This document shows, in pieces, positions 33,884-41,221 of a stretch of DNA of 64,000 nt (position 1 is its first letter; every line of letters begins with the position of its first letter). The stretch is from Sphingopyxis alaskensis RB2256. Lineage in GTDB: Bacteria > Pseudomonadota > Alphaproteobacteria > Sphingomonadales > Sphingomonadaceae. A model generated the notes under the pieces. That model searched no databases. It was not told the origin of the DNA and saw only the letters and a list, made by a program, of their open reading frames with translations. Where the stretch lies: the NCBI RefSeq assembly GCF_000013985.1, contig NC_008048.1:1426001-1490000 (forward strand). The letters are read 5' to 3'. A program made the position numbers and the translations under genes.

Positions 33884-34915
33884 TTAATTCTTGGCAGCCG
33901 GGATGGCGGCGGGAGCCGCAGCTGGCGCGGATACGGTCGTGGCGGCGGCGGTCTCGACGACCGGGCCATTCGGGTTGCCGCCTTTCGAGCGCACCCATGC
34001 CTCCCACTTGTCGACCGGCAGCACTTCGACCGCGATCGGCATATAGCCATGATCGACGCCGCAAAGCTCCGAGCACTGGCCGTAATAAACGCCGACCTTG
34101 TTGGCGGTGAACGTCGTTTCGTTGGCGCGGCCGGGAACCGCGTCCATCTTGGTCCAGAAAGCGGGGACGGCGAAGCTGTGGATCACGTCGGCGCCGGTGA
34201 CGATCAGCTTCACCTGCCGCCCGACGGGGACGACCATGCGGTTGTCGACGGCGAGCTGGTGCGGCTCGCCCGCGGCGTCGGCCTGTTCCTTGGTCAGCAT
34301 CTTCGACACATATTCGCCGATGCCCTGGTCGGGATAGGCATAGCCCCAATACCATTGGTATCCGGTGACCTTGATCGTCAGCGCGTCCTTCTTGGGCGGT
34401 TCATATTGCGCCGCGAGCAGACGGATCGACGGCACCGCGATCACCGCGAGGATGAGGACGGGGATCGCGGTCCAGACGATCTCGATGAAGGTATTGTGTG
34501 TCGTCTTTGACGGCACCGGGTTCGCCCTGGCGCGATAGCGAAAGATAACCCACAGCAGCAGGCCGAGAACGAAGAGCGAGATGATCGTGATGATCGGCAG
34601 CAGCATCACATGGTTGAACCAATAGGCCTGTTCGCCGATCGGGCTGACCTGCGGCTGGAAGTCGATTCCCCGGTCGACCGGCTGGCCGACGCCGGGCGTC
34701 GGCTTCATCGGTACATAGGTCGCGTCGCCCGCGGGCGACGCCGCATCGGCAGCCGCCGGAACCGCGACGGGGGCTTCGACGGGCGCGGCGACCGGCGCCG
34801 GATTCGCCGCGGTCGGAGCCGTCGCGGCGGTCTGCGCATGACCGGCGCCGACCGCGCCAAGCGACAAGGCTGCCGCGATTAACACCTTGATTACAGGGGT
34901 TTTCAAGCTCTTCAT
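33884..34915 (-). CDS. coxB: Cytochrome c oxidase subunit II
   Basis: 343 residues: a signal peptide (VLIAAALSLGAVGAGHA), a Pro/Ala-rich linker, two membrane helices (VMLLPIITIISLFVLGLLLW; IEIVWTAIPVLILAVIAV) and a periplasmic cupredoxin domain. The CuA site is YGQCSELCGVDHGYM with both Cys and His, and TGYQWYWGY is the electron-entry aromatic patch. The linker and Ala/Pro-rich tail make it longer than minimal family members. First gene of the cox operon. Confidence 0.97.
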   Translation of the reverse strand: MKSLKTPVIKVLIAAALSLGAVGAGHAQTAATAPTAANPAPVAAPVEAPVAVPAAADAASPAGDATYVPMKPTPGVGQPVDRGIDFQPQVSPIGEQAYWFNHVMLLPIITIISLFVLGLLLWVIFRYRARANPVPSKTTHNTFIEIVWTAIPVLILAVIAVPSIRLLAAQYEPPKKDALTIKVTGYQWYWGYAYPDQGIGEYVSKMLTKEQADAAGEPHQLAVDNRMVVPVGRQVKLIVTGADVIHSFAVPAFWTKMDAVPGRANETTFTANKVGVYYGQCSELCGVDHGYMPIAVEVLPVDKWEAWVRSKGGNPNGPVVETAAATTVSAPAAAPAAIPAAKN

Positions 34916-35145
34916 AAGGATAGTGCCGCCCGTTGCCTGTTGTATTTATGATTCCCCAGCCCGCCATTCCCGCCGCCGGACATGCGCCCGCGCAGCCATC
35001 GGACCGGCTGAATCTCGCGGGCGCTATAGACCCGCTTGCCGCTTGCCTCAAGCATCTCTAACACTATTTTGCGGCGGGCAAACAGGCGCCGCCAAAACCC
35101 GGTCGCCCGCCGCGGGCGACGCTATGGACAAAAGACCGATCTCCC
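34916..35145. promoter_or_regulatory. Divergent promoter region of coxB and pyrE
   Basis: 230 bp between two divergent operons. No gene fits. The stretch must contain both promoters; no operator or clear -35/-10 pair could be assigned with confidence. Confidence 0.5.
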
Positions 35146-35736
35146 ATGACTGACGACCAAATCCTGGCCGAGTTCCGTGCCGCCGACGCCCTGCTGCAGG
35201 GGCATTTCCTGCTCTCCTCCGGCCGCCACAGCGAATATTATCTGCAATGCGCGCGCGTGCTGATGGATACGGAACGCGCCGGGCGCCTCGCCGCCGCGCT
35301 CGCCGCCAAGCTGCCGCGCGAACTCAAGCAGGCGATCGACCTTGTCGTCTCGCCCGCGATGGGCGGCGTCATCATCGGGCACGAAATGGGCCGCGCGCTC
35401 GGCAAGCCGGCGATTTTCGTCGAACGCCCGACCGGCACCTTCGAACTGCGTCGCGGCTTCACCATCGATCCCGGCGCCAAGGTGCTGATGGTCGAGGACG
35501 TCGTGACCACCGGCCTGTCCTCACGCGAAGCCATGGAAGCGGTGCGCGCCGCAGGCGGCGAGGTCGTCGCCGAAGCCGCGCTCGTCGATCGCTCGGCAGG
35601 TAGCAACATCGACCTTGGCGTGCCCTTCTACCCGCTCGTCGCGATCAACTTCCCGACCTATGCCGCCGACGAACTGCCCCCCGAACTCGCGGGCACCGAG
35701 GCGATCAAGCCCGGCAGCCGGAGTGTGGCAGCTTGA
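35146..35736 (+). CDS. pyrE: Orotate phosphoribosyltransferase
   Basis: 196 residues. The type I phosphoribosyltransferase signature [17 protein letters not shown] binds PRPP, and [16 protein letters not shown] and [14 protein letters not shown] are family blocks. It forms OMP from orotate in pyrimidine synthesis. It heads a six-gene operon; its stop overlaps the TTG start of pdxJ. Confidence 0.96.
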   Translation: MTDDQILAEFRAADALLQGHFLLSSGRHSEYYLQCARVLMDTERAGRLAAALAAKLPRELKQAIDLVVSPAMGGVIIGHEMGRALGKPAIFVERPTGTFELRRGFTIDPGAKVLMVEDVVTTGLSSREAMEAVRAAGGEVVAEAALVDRSAGSNIDLGVPFYPLVAINFPTYAADELPPELAGTEAIKPGSRSVAA

Positions 35737-36479
35737 ACGTCGCGCCCTCTCCGCACCGCCTGCGGCTCGGCGTCAACATCGACCATGTCGCGACGATCCG
35801 CAATGCGCGCGGCGGCGAGCATCCCGACCCGGTGCGCGCGGCGGCGATCGTCGCGGCGGTCGGCGGCGACGGCATCACCGCGCATCTGCGCGAGGACCGG
35901 CGCCATATCCGCGACGACGACCTCGCACGCATCCAGGCGGCGACCGACCTGCCGCTCAACCTCGAAATGGCGGCGACCGACGAAATGGTCGAGATCGCGC
36001 TGCGCCACAAACCGCACGCCGCGTGCATCGTCCCCGAAAAGCGCGAGGAGCGCACGACCGAGGGCGGGCTGGACGCCGCGGGGCAGCATAATCACCTTGC
36101 GCCGATCGTCGCGCGCCTGTCCGACGCGGGCATCCGCGTCAGCCTGTTCATCGAGCCCGACGCGCGCCAGATCGAGGCCGCGATGCGCCTGCGCGCGCCG
36201 GTGGTCGAGTTTCACACCGGCCGCTATGCCCATTCAGACGGCGAAGCGCGCGCCGCCGAACTGCGCCGCATCGCCGACGCTGCGGCGCTCGCGTCGAAGA
36301 ACGGCATCGAACCGCACGCGGGGCACGGCCTCACCTATGACAATGTCGTCCCCGTCGCCGCGATCCCGCAGCTCGCCGAACTCAACATCGGCCATTATCT
36401 GATCGGCGAGGCGATCTTTACGGGGCTGGAAGATGCGGTGCGGCGAATGCGGGCGCTGATGGATGAGGCGCGGGGATGA
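35733..36479 (+). CDS. pdxJ: Pyridoxine 5'-phosphate synthase
   Basis: 248 residues with a TIM-barrel: [15 protein letters not shown] (with the active-site His), [26 protein letters not shown] and [10 protein letters not shown]. It condenses 3-amino-2-oxopropyl phosphate with deoxyxylulose 5-phosphate. The start is TTG at 35733, overlapping the pyrE stop as TTGA. Its own stop forms an ATGA with the next gene. Confidence 0.96.
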   Translation: MNVAPSPHRLRLGVNIDHVATIRNARGGEHPDPVRAAAIVAAVGGDGITAHLREDRRHIRDDDLARIQAATDLPLNLEMAATDEMVEIALRHKPHAACIVPEKREERTTEGGLDAAGQHNHLAPIVARLSDAGIRVSLFIEPDARQIEAAMRLRAPVVEFHTGRYAHSDGEARAAELRRIADAAALASKNGIEPHAGHGLTYDNVVPVAAIPQLAELNIGHYLIGEAIFTGLEDAVRRMRALMDEARG

Positions 36480-36727
36480 AAACGTCCGATTTTGTCGAGA
36501 AACAGTGGCGTGCTTCCATTTGGTTTCTCAAGATTTTTCCGTTCTTCATTCTGCTGATTGTCGTTATAAACATTTGGCACGATGCAGATCAGGGGAAGCC
36601 ATTTGACTGGATGCACATCGTTTATGGCATAGGCTTCCTGTTTTTCACCTGCGTCCTGTATGTGTTTATGCGGTTGATCTTCAAATTTGTGCGCGCGAAG
36701 GTCCAGCACGACGAGCGGCGGTCATGA
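36476..36727 (+). CDS. Small two-helix membrane protein of unknown function
   Basis: 83 residues with two hydrophobic helices ([43 protein letters not shown]) and a basic C-terminal tail ([14 protein letters not shown]). I do not recognise the family. It is wedged between pdxJ and acpS with ATGA overlaps at both ends, yet its sequence is visibly richer in A and T than its neighbours and uses codons they avoid. It could be a transferred gene that has become coupled to the operon. Confidence 0.7.
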   Translation: MKTSDFVEKQWRASIWFLKIFPFFILLIVVINIWHDADQGKPFDWMHIVYGIGFLFFTCVLYVFMRLIFKFVRAKVQHDERRS

Positions 36728-37125
36728 TCATCGGCCTCGGCTCCGACCTCTGTAATATCGAGCGTATCCAGGCTTCGCTCGACCGTTTCGGCGAGCGCTT
36801 CGAAAATCGCGTCTTTACCGACGTCGAGCGCGCCAAGGCGGCGCGGCGGCCGTTCACGCGCGCGGGCACCTACGCCAAGCGGTTCGCCGCGAAGGAGGCC
36901 TTCTCCAAGGCCGTCGGCACCGGCTTCAAGCGCGGCGTGTTCATGAAGGACATCGGCGTCGTCAACGCGCCGTCGGGGGCGCCGACGCTGGCGCTGACCG
37001 GCGGCGCGGCAGAGCGGCTCGCGGCCATGATACCGCCCGGTCACACGGCGCATATCCACCTGACATTGACCGACGACCACCCCTGGGCGCAGGCGTTCGT
37101 CATCATCGAAGCCATCAAGGACTGA
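36724..37125 (+). CDS. acpS: Holo-[acyl-carrier-protein] synthase
   Basis: 133 residues: [13 protein letters not shown] at the N-terminus supplies the magnesium-binding Asp, and [16 protein letters not shown] the Glu and CoA-contacting Lys. It transfers phosphopantetheine to acyl carrier protein. The pdxJ-acpS-lepB order is conserved in alphaproteobacteria, here with one extra gene between pdxJ and acpS. Confidence 0.95.
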   Translation: MIIGLGSDLCNIERIQASLDRFGERFENRVFTDVERAKAARRPFTRAGTYAKRFAAKEAFSKAVGTGFKRGVFMKDIGVVNAPSGAPTLALTGGAAERLAAMIPPGHTAHIHLTLTDDHPWAQAFVIIEAIKD

Positions 37126-37132
37126 CCGGATA

Positions 37133-37969
37133 ATGACGAAGAAAAAGACGAAGGATGACGGAAGCTGGGGCAAGCTGATCCGCGATATTGCGGTGATATT
37201 GCTGCTCGTGCTCGCCATCCACAGCTGCGTCGCCAAACCCTTTTACATTCCGTCCGATTCGATGATGCCGATCCTGCGCAACGGCGACCGGCTGATCGTC
37301 AGCAAATATCCCTATGGCTGGTCCTACGCCTCGGTCAGCTTTCACCTTGCGCCCAAGATGGAGGGGCGCCTGTTCGGCAGGCTGCCCGAACGCGGCGACA
37401 TCGTCGTGCTCGAACATCCGCTGACGCGCGTCGATTATATCAAGCGCGTGATCGGCCTGCCCGGCGATACGATTCAGCTGACGAACGGCGAACTCAGCAT
37501 CAACGGCAAGCCAGTGAAGCGCGAGGTGCAGCCGATGCTGGCGATCCCTGTCGATCGCAACACGCCCGGCCCCGATTCCAGCCTGTCGCGCTTCGTCACG
37601 CGCGGCGCCGACGGGAAGGAACTGCTCGAAATCCCGATCGTCCGCGAAACGCTGCCCGGCGGTGCCAGCTTCGATACGATCGACATGGGCCCCGGCTATG
37701 CCACCGACGATTATGGCCCTTATGTCGTGCCCGCAAATCATCTGTTCCTGATGGGCGACAACCGCGACGGTAGCGCCGACAGCCGCGTTCCGGCCGAACT
37801 GAAGGGCCTGGGCGGCGCGGTGCCGTTCGACGCGATCGCCGGGCGCGCGGAGATCATCAGCTTTTCGACCGACGGGACGGCCAAATGGTATAATCCGCTG
37901 AGCTGGTTCGAGGCGCTGCGGCCGGGGCGTGCGGGAACCGACCTGCGGCCCGTGCGTGCAGGCGATTAG
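37133..37969 (+). CDS. lepB: Signal peptidase I
   Basis: 278 residues. One membrane helix (DIAVILLLVLAIHSCVAKPFYI) anchors a periplasmic Ser-Lys protease domain: Ser43 in IPSDSMMPIL, Lys104 in DYIKRVIGLPGD and the MGDNRDGSADSR box near the C-terminus. It removes signal peptides from exported proteins. It starts 7 bp after acpS. Confidence 0.96.
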   Translation: MTKKKTKDDGSWGKLIRDIAVILLLVLAIHSCVAKPFYIPSDSMMPILRNGDRLIVSKYPYGWSYASVSFHLAPKMEGRLFGRLPERGDIVVLEHPLTRVDYIKRVIGLPGDTIQLTNGELSINGKPVKREVQPMLAIPVDRNTPGPDSSLSRFVTRGADGKELLEIPIVRETLPGGASFDTIDMGPGYATDDYGPYVVPANHLFLMGDNRDGSADSRVPAELKGLGGAVPFDAIAGRAEIISFSTDGTAKWYNPLSWFEALRPGRAGTDLRPVRAGD

Positions 37970-37986
37970 CAAACGGGGAACAAGCC

Positions 37987-39096
37987 ATGGCGGAGACGAG
38001 GAAGGCAAGCGGGATACGCACCTCCGCCGCCTATGACGCGACGAGCGAGGCCCCCGGCCCGACCGAAATCCGCAGCCAGATCGTCCGCGCCGAACTGCTA
38101 AAGGCGGGCGTATGGCTGGGCCTTGCGCTGGCTATCGGGCTGTGCATCATCCTGATCCAGCCGATCCTGCTGATCTTTGCCGCCATCGTGCTCGCCTCGA
38201 TGCTCGATGGCGGGACGCGCCTGCTCGGCCGGGTGCTGCCGGTCGCGCGCGGCTGGCGGCTGCTGATCATCTGCCTGGCCCTGCTCGCCTTCCTTGCCTG
38301 GACGATCCTGTTCGCGGGCTCACAAATCGTCGCCCAGGCCGCCGCGCTGCAAGGTGTCGTCATGGGGCAGGTCGAACGCATCGCCGGCTGGGCAAGCGAT
38401 CATGGCATGGGAAGCTTCCAGCTCGATACCAGGACGATCGCCGACAATATCGCGGGCACCGTCGGCCGTGTTACCGCGGCGGTCGGCACCGTGCTCGGCG
38501 CGCTGACCAGCCTGGTGATGATCGTCGTCCTTGGCATCTTCATCGCGATCGAACCGCGGCTTTACGAACGCGGGGTCGCGTGGATGCTGCCGATGAACGC
38601 ACGCGAGAACTTCTATATCACCACTGCACGCATGGGCTTCACGCTCCGCCGCCTGATGGCCGGGCGGCTGCTCGGCATGTTCGTCGAAGGCATCGGGACG
38701 TGGCTCGCCTGTCTCGCCGTCGGCATTCCCATGGCGGCGCTGCTGGGGCTGCTCACCGGCCTGCTCGCCTTCATTCCCAACATCGGCGCGATCCTGTCGG
38801 GCGTGCTGCTCGTCCTTGTCGGCTTCTCGGCAGGGACCGACACGGGGCTGTGGGCGATCGGCATCTATCTGGTCGTGCAGACGGTCGACGGCTATCTGAT
38901 CGTGCCGATGGTCGCGAAGAAGACGGTCGATCTGGCGCCCGCGCTGGTGCTGGGTGCGCAGATATTGTTCGGTGCGCTCCTCGGACTGATGGGCCTGTTC
39001 CTCGCCGATCCGATCGTCGCGATGATCAAGGTCGCGCTGGAGCGCGAGGCCGAGCGCAATGCGGGGGCGGCCGAAGGGAAAGCGGCGGCAAGCTGA
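37987..39096 (+). CDS. AI-2E family membrane transporter
   Basis: 369 residues with about seven or eight helices in the YdgG/PerM/TqsA pattern: paired N-terminal helices, a central soluble stretch (RIAGWASDHGMGSFQLDTR) and a C-terminal set with LLTGLLAFIPNIGAILSG and the GLMGLFLADPIVAMIK end. The family exports small molecules or ions; the substrate cannot be told. Last gene of the pyrE operon, followed by a palindrome. Confidence 0.85.
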   Translation: MAETRKASGIRTSAAYDATSEAPGPTEIRSQIVRAELLKAGVWLGLALAIGLCIILIQPILLIFAAIVLASMLDGGTRLLGRVLPVARGWRLLIICLALLAFLAWTILFAGSQIVAQAAALQGVVMGQVERIAGWASDHGMGSFQLDTRTIADNIAGTVGRVTAAVGTVLGALTSLVMIVVLGIFIAIEPRLYERGVAWMLPMNARENFYITTARMGFTLRRLMAGRLLGMFVEGIGTWLACLAVGIPMAALLGLLTGLLAFIPNIGAILSGVLLVLVGFSAGTDTGLWAIGIYLVVQTVDGYLIVPMVAKKTVDLAPALVLGAQILFGALLGLMGLFLADPIVAMIKVALEREAERNAGAAEGKAAAS

Positions 39097-39102
39097 GGGC
39101 TC

Positions 39103-39181
39103 ATCGCCCCCGCGGAGGCGGGGGCCGCTGGTATCCTTGCGCTATGCCGATAGCGGCCCCCGCCTTCGCGGGGGCGACGAT
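39103..39181. repeat. Intergenic palindrome, CGCCCCCGCGGAGGCGGGGG type
   Basis: Arms 39103-39129 and 39152-39181 pair almost fully (ATCGCCCCCGCGGAGGCGGG against CCCGCCTTCGCGGGGGCGA). It lies between the convergent AI-2E and FKBP genes and may terminate both. It is a G/C-shifted relative of the 10618 family. Confidence 0.75.
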
Positions 39182-39185
39182 TCTG

Positions 39186-39725
39186 TTAAGGCTGCGGCGC
39201 ACCCGGCGGCGGACCGGCCGGCCCACCGGGACCGCCCTGCATCATCTGTTGCTGCTGCATCTGTTGCATCTGCTGCATCTGCTGCTGCATCGCGCGAACC
39301 TCGGCCTCCGAGCGGAAATCGAGCAGGGTGACGGTGAAATGCAGCGTGCTGTTCGCGGGGATTGGCCCGACCGCGCGGTCGCCATAGCCAAGCTGCGGCG
39401 GGATGGTGATCCTGTATTCGCCACCCTTGCGCATCCGCGTGAGTGCCTCGGAAAAGCCCGGCACGACCTGCGCGACCTGCATCGGCGCCTGTTCATTGGC
39501 GTCGAAAACAGTGCCGTCGGCGAGCTTGCCTTCATATTTCACCAGCACGACATCGGCCTTGGTCGGGCTGGGGCCGCTGCCTTCCTTGACGACCTCGAAG
39601 CCGATGCGCGGGGTCATGTGCCAGGCGAAAGCCGCGGCGGCGACGATCAGCGCGATCACGCCCAGCCACATCAGCCACAGCCCGCCCTTGTTCACCGGGC
39701 GCAATGGAACCGTCGTCACGCTCAT
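39186..39725 (-). CDS. Membrane-anchored FKBP-type peptidyl-prolyl isomerase
   Basis: 179 residues: an N-terminal membrane helix (GLWLMWLGVIALIVAAAAFAW), a single FKBP domain (VVLVKYEGKLADGTVFDAN, VVPGFSEALTRMRKGGEYR, PPQLGYGDRAVGPIPANSTL) and a tail made of Gln-Met repeats followed by Gly/Pro. It likely folds periplasmic proteins. The Gln/Met tail is unusual for the family and might bind metal or partners. ATG 39725 begins just before the helix. Confidence 0.88.
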   Translation of the reverse strand: MSVTTVPLRPVNKGGLWLMWLGVIALIVAAAAFAWHMTPRIGFEVVKEGSGPSPTKADVVLVKYEGKLADGTVFDANEQAPMQVAQVVPGFSEALTRMRKGGEYRITIPPQLGYGDRAVGPIPANSTLHFTVTLLDFRSEAEVRAMQQQMQQMQQMQQQQMMQGGPGGPAGPPPGAPQP

Positions 39726-39893
39726 TTCCGCTGATCCTTCCGCAAGCGCCGTTGGCGCAAAACTGTCGGTGAGGCCTATAGGCGGAGCGGCATCACACGG
39801 TCCAGAGGCAAATGCGCCGGGGCGCGCCGCCATTCCCCCTTGCCCCGTCCCGGGCGGCGCGTCACGATGACGCCATCACTCAGGGGAGATTCC

Positions 39894-41165
39894 ATGCGCA
39901 GATTCGGATTGCTCGCGGCCGCGACGCTTGCACTGCTCGGCACGGCGGCGAACGCCAAGACCACCCTCGTCTATGCGGGCCGCGTCATCACCGATGCCAC
40001 GAAGCCCGCGCAGGGTCCGTCGACGATCACCATCACCGACGATCGCATCACGGCGATCGCGCCGGGCCGCATCGACCCGCCCGCCGGAGCGGAGGTCGTC
40101 GATCTGGGCGACAAGACGTTGCTCCCCGGCCTCATTGACCTGCACGTCCACCTGACAGGCGACCCCGGCGGCGATTATCGCAACGAAGCGGTCGATCCCG
40201 ACGAATGGGGTGTCGTCGTGGGCGTCAAAAACGCCGCGCTGACGCTGCGCGCGGGCTTTACGACGGTGCGCGAGGCGGGGTCGGGCCAATATAGCGCCTA
40301 TGCGCTGCGCCGCGGCACCGCGAACGGCTTTATCGAGGGGCCGCGGATCGTCGCCGCGGGGCCGGCGCTGTCGATCATCGGCGGGCATGGCGACGTGACC
40401 GGCTTTCGCGAAGACGTGCATGATGTGCTCGACCAGGGCTATACCTGCACCGGCCCGGTCGAATGCGCCGAAAAGGTGCGCAAGGCGTCGCGCGCGGGCG
40501 CCGATGTCATCAAGATAACCGCAACCGGCGGCGTGCTGTCGCAGCAGGCACGCGGGCTGGAGGGCCATTTCACCAGTGCCGAACTGCAAAGCATCGCCGA
40601 CACCGCGCATGCGCTGGGGCTGAAGGTGATGGCGCACGCACATGGTGCGGGCGGCATCGCCGCATCGGCGGCGGCAGGGATCGACAGCATCGAACATGGC
40701 ACCTTCGCCGATGAGGCTGCGCTGAAGGTGATGAAAGCGAAGGGCACCTATCTCGTGCCCACCCTCATGGCGTTCGAGGGCATCCGCGAACGGCTGGGCA
40801 AGGGCATTTATACGCCGACGGTCGAGGACAAGGTGCGCATGACGCTGAACGACGCCGGCAAGGCGGTGACGCGCGCCAAGGCGCTGGGCGTCCCCGTTGC
40901 CTTCGGCACCGATGCGGGCGTGTTCGAACATGGCCGCAACGGGCAGGAGTTCGCGCTGCTCGTCAAATATGGCCTGACCCCCGCCGAGGCGCTGGCGAGC
41001 GCCACCAGCGTGGCGGCCAGGCTCTTGTCGATGGAAAATGAGATCGGCCGCATCGCGCCGGGCATGTCGGCGGACATGATCGCGGTTTCGGGCGATCCAC
41101 TGAGCGATGTGCGCGCGCTGGAAAGCGTCGACTGGGTGATGGTGCGCGGGCGGATCGCCGACTGA
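39894..41165 (+). CDS. Secreted amidohydrolase (imidazolonepropionase-like / Xaa-Pro dipeptidase type)
   Basis: 423 residues: signal peptide (FGLLAAATLALLGTAANA), then the amidohydrolase barrel. Metal ligands are the HxH of LIDLHVHLTG, the probable carboxylated Lys in DVIKITATGGVLS, His in MAHAHGAGG and IEHGTF, and Asp in AFGTDAGVF. Secreted relatives act as prolidases or detoxifying lactonases; the exact substrate is unknown. GGGGAGA lies just before ATG 39894. Confidence 0.87.
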   Translation: MRRFGLLAAATLALLGTAANAKTTLVYAGRVITDATKPAQGPSTITITDDRITAIAPGRIDPPAGAEVVDLGDKTLLPGLIDLHVHLTGDPGGDYRNEAVDPDEWGVVVGVKNAALTLRAGFTTVREAGSGQYSAYALRRGTANGFIEGPRIVAAGPALSIIGGHGDVTGFREDVHDVLDQGYTCTGPVECAEKVRKASRAGADVIKITATGGVLSQQARGLEGHFTSAELQSIADTAHALGLKVMAHAHGAGGIAASAAAGIDSIEHGTFADEAALKVMKAKGTYLVPTLMAFEGIRERLGKGIYTPTVEDKVRMTLNDAGKAVTRAKALGVPVAFGTDAGVFEHGRNGQEFALLVKYGLTPAEALASATSVAARLLSMENEIGRIAPGMSADMIAVSGDPLSDVRALESVDWVMVRGRIAD

Positions 41166-41221
41166 GGCAGGTCGCCGAGCGCCACCTTGCCGCGTTCGCC
41201 TTTTGTCCCTAGCCTAGCGGC

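Noticed and set aside
32228..34510. 760-codon open frame on the plus strand
   Set aside because: Antisense to coxA and coxB, highly charged with no domain; a codon-bias artefact.
34916..35145. Possible tRNA in the coxB-pyrE gap
   Set aside because: No cloverleaf or TPsiC-like sequence could be found by eye.
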